Assembly: GCA_030145005.1 (NCBI GenBank)
Contig: JAQYWJ010000123.1
Coordinates: 1-6,592, forward strand
Length of the DNA stretch: 6,592 bases
Direction: 5' to 3'
Source: Desulfobacter sp.
GTDB taxonomy: Bacteria; Desulfobacterota; Desulfobacteria; Desulfobacterales; Desulfobacteraceae
The position numbers and the translations under genes are program-made. Positions 5,997 to 6,592 of this stretch are shown here, in pieces. Each line of letters starts with the position of its first letter. Within the stretch, counting starts at the first letter, position 1. Below the pieces are notes generated by a model. That model was not told the DNA's origin, did no database searches, and saw only the letters and a list, made by a program, of their open reading frames with translations.

Positions 5997-6592
5997 ATGA
6001 CTGTAAAAATAGGAATTAACGGATTTGGCAGGATCGGACGCATGGTCTTTCGGGCTGCTTTGAAACATGATGCAATTGAAGTTGCGGCCATCAATGATCT
6101 AACAGATACCGAAACCATTGCCTATCTGCTCAAATATGACTCTGTCCACGGACGCTTGCCCAACGAGATCAGCCATGGAGAAGGGTTCATTGCCGTAGAT
6201 GGGAAACAGATTTGGGTAACCGCGTTAAAGGATCCTGCCCAGATTGCCTGGGCGGATACCGGTGTGGATATTGTCCTGGAATGCACAGGCCTTTTCAGAA
6301 ACCGGGAAACCGCAGGCAAACACCTCGAAGGCGGGGCCAAAAAAGTCATTATTTCAGCGCCTGCCAAGGATCCGGATGTCACCATTGTCATGGGCGTAAA
6401 CCATGAAGATTACGATCCCGGTGCCCATCATATTCTATCCAATGCCTCCTGCACCACCAACTGCCTGGCACCTGTTGCCAAGGTGCTGCTGGAAAATTTC
6501 GGTATTGTATGCGGGCTTATGACCACGATCCACTCCTACACAGGTGACCAGCGCCTGCTTGATTTCCCGCATAAGGACCTGCGCCGAGCAAG
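5997..6592 (+). CDS. gap: Type I glyceraldehyde-3-phosphate dehydrogenase, NAD-dependent (3' truncated by window edge)
   Basis: The first 198 residues of a protein that is usually about 330-340 long. The Rossmann motif INGFGRIGR lies at residues 7-15. AINDLTD follows at about 31-37; Asp34 and the next Leu fit NAD rather than NADP preference. The active-site block SNASCTTNCLAP carries catalytic Cys152, followed by TTIHSYTGDQRLLDFPHKDLRRA. The Pro in FPHKDLRRA also favours NAD use. The usual 'YTNDQ' reads YTGDQ here. The enzyme interconverts glyceraldehyde-3-phosphate and 1,3-bisphosphoglycerate in glycolysis and gluconeogenesis. The reading is open to the last base. It is separated from the EIIA gene by 65 bases with a hairpin, so it may start its own transcript; no convincing promoter boxes were seen. 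Confidence 0.96.
   Translation, partial: MTVKIGINGFGRIGRMVFRAALKHDAIEVAAINDLTDTETIAYLLKYDSVHGRLPNEISHGEGFIAVDGKQIWVTALKDPAQIAWADTGVDIVLECTGLFRNRETAGKHLEGGAKKVIISAPAKDPDVTIVMGVNHEDYDPGAHHILSNASCTTNCLAPVAKVLLENFGIVCGLMTTIHSYTGDQRLLDFPHKDLRRA

Overview
The window is a compact run of co-directional (+ strand) genes in an order well known from Proteobacteria: lptC (5' end missing) - lptA - lptB - rpoN - hpf - ptsN - rapZ - mannose-type PTS EIIA - gap (3' end missing). Gene content (LPS export, sigma-54, nitrogen PTS) points to a Gram-negative bacterium. Protein style and the EIIA-Man gene in the slot where E. coli has npr suggest a sulfate-reducing Desulfobacterota member (Desulfobacteraceae-like). 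The taxon is inference, since no marker RNA is present.

Layout: bases 1-985 carry the end of lptC and all of lptA, overlapping by 32 bases. A 98-base AT-rich gap with a weak hairpin precedes lptB (1084-1806). rpoN (1809-3251) follows lptB after 2 bases and hpf (3265-3798) follows rpoN closely. Bases 3799-4153 hold no ORF but a dense set of RNA-like helices. ptsN (4154-4612), rapZ (4615-5496) and EIIA (5512-5931) are again tightly packed. A 65-base gap with a hairpin and a strong Shine-Dalgarno site precedes gap (from 5997 to the window edge).

How they work together: LptC, LptA and LptB are parts of the lipopolysaccharide bridge. RpoN is the alternative sigma factor 54. HPF parks ribosomes as dimers when growth stops. 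PtsN, RapZ and the EIIA-Man protein are phosphotransfer or RNA-regulatory proteins that link nitrogen, carbon and envelope precursor supply. gap begins a central-carbon gene or operon.

The exceptional part is the 355-base non-coding insert between hpf and ptsN, where close packing would be expected. It contains about ten helices including a well-matched H-type pseudoknot, ends in an 8-bp hairpin, and is followed at once by ATGA. My best reading is an ORF-less HEARO / IscB-type omega-RNA element of the IS200/IS605 world, inserted exactly at the ptsN start codon. If so, the last bases of hpf would be its guide. The family name rests on recalled resemblance and structure, not on a search.
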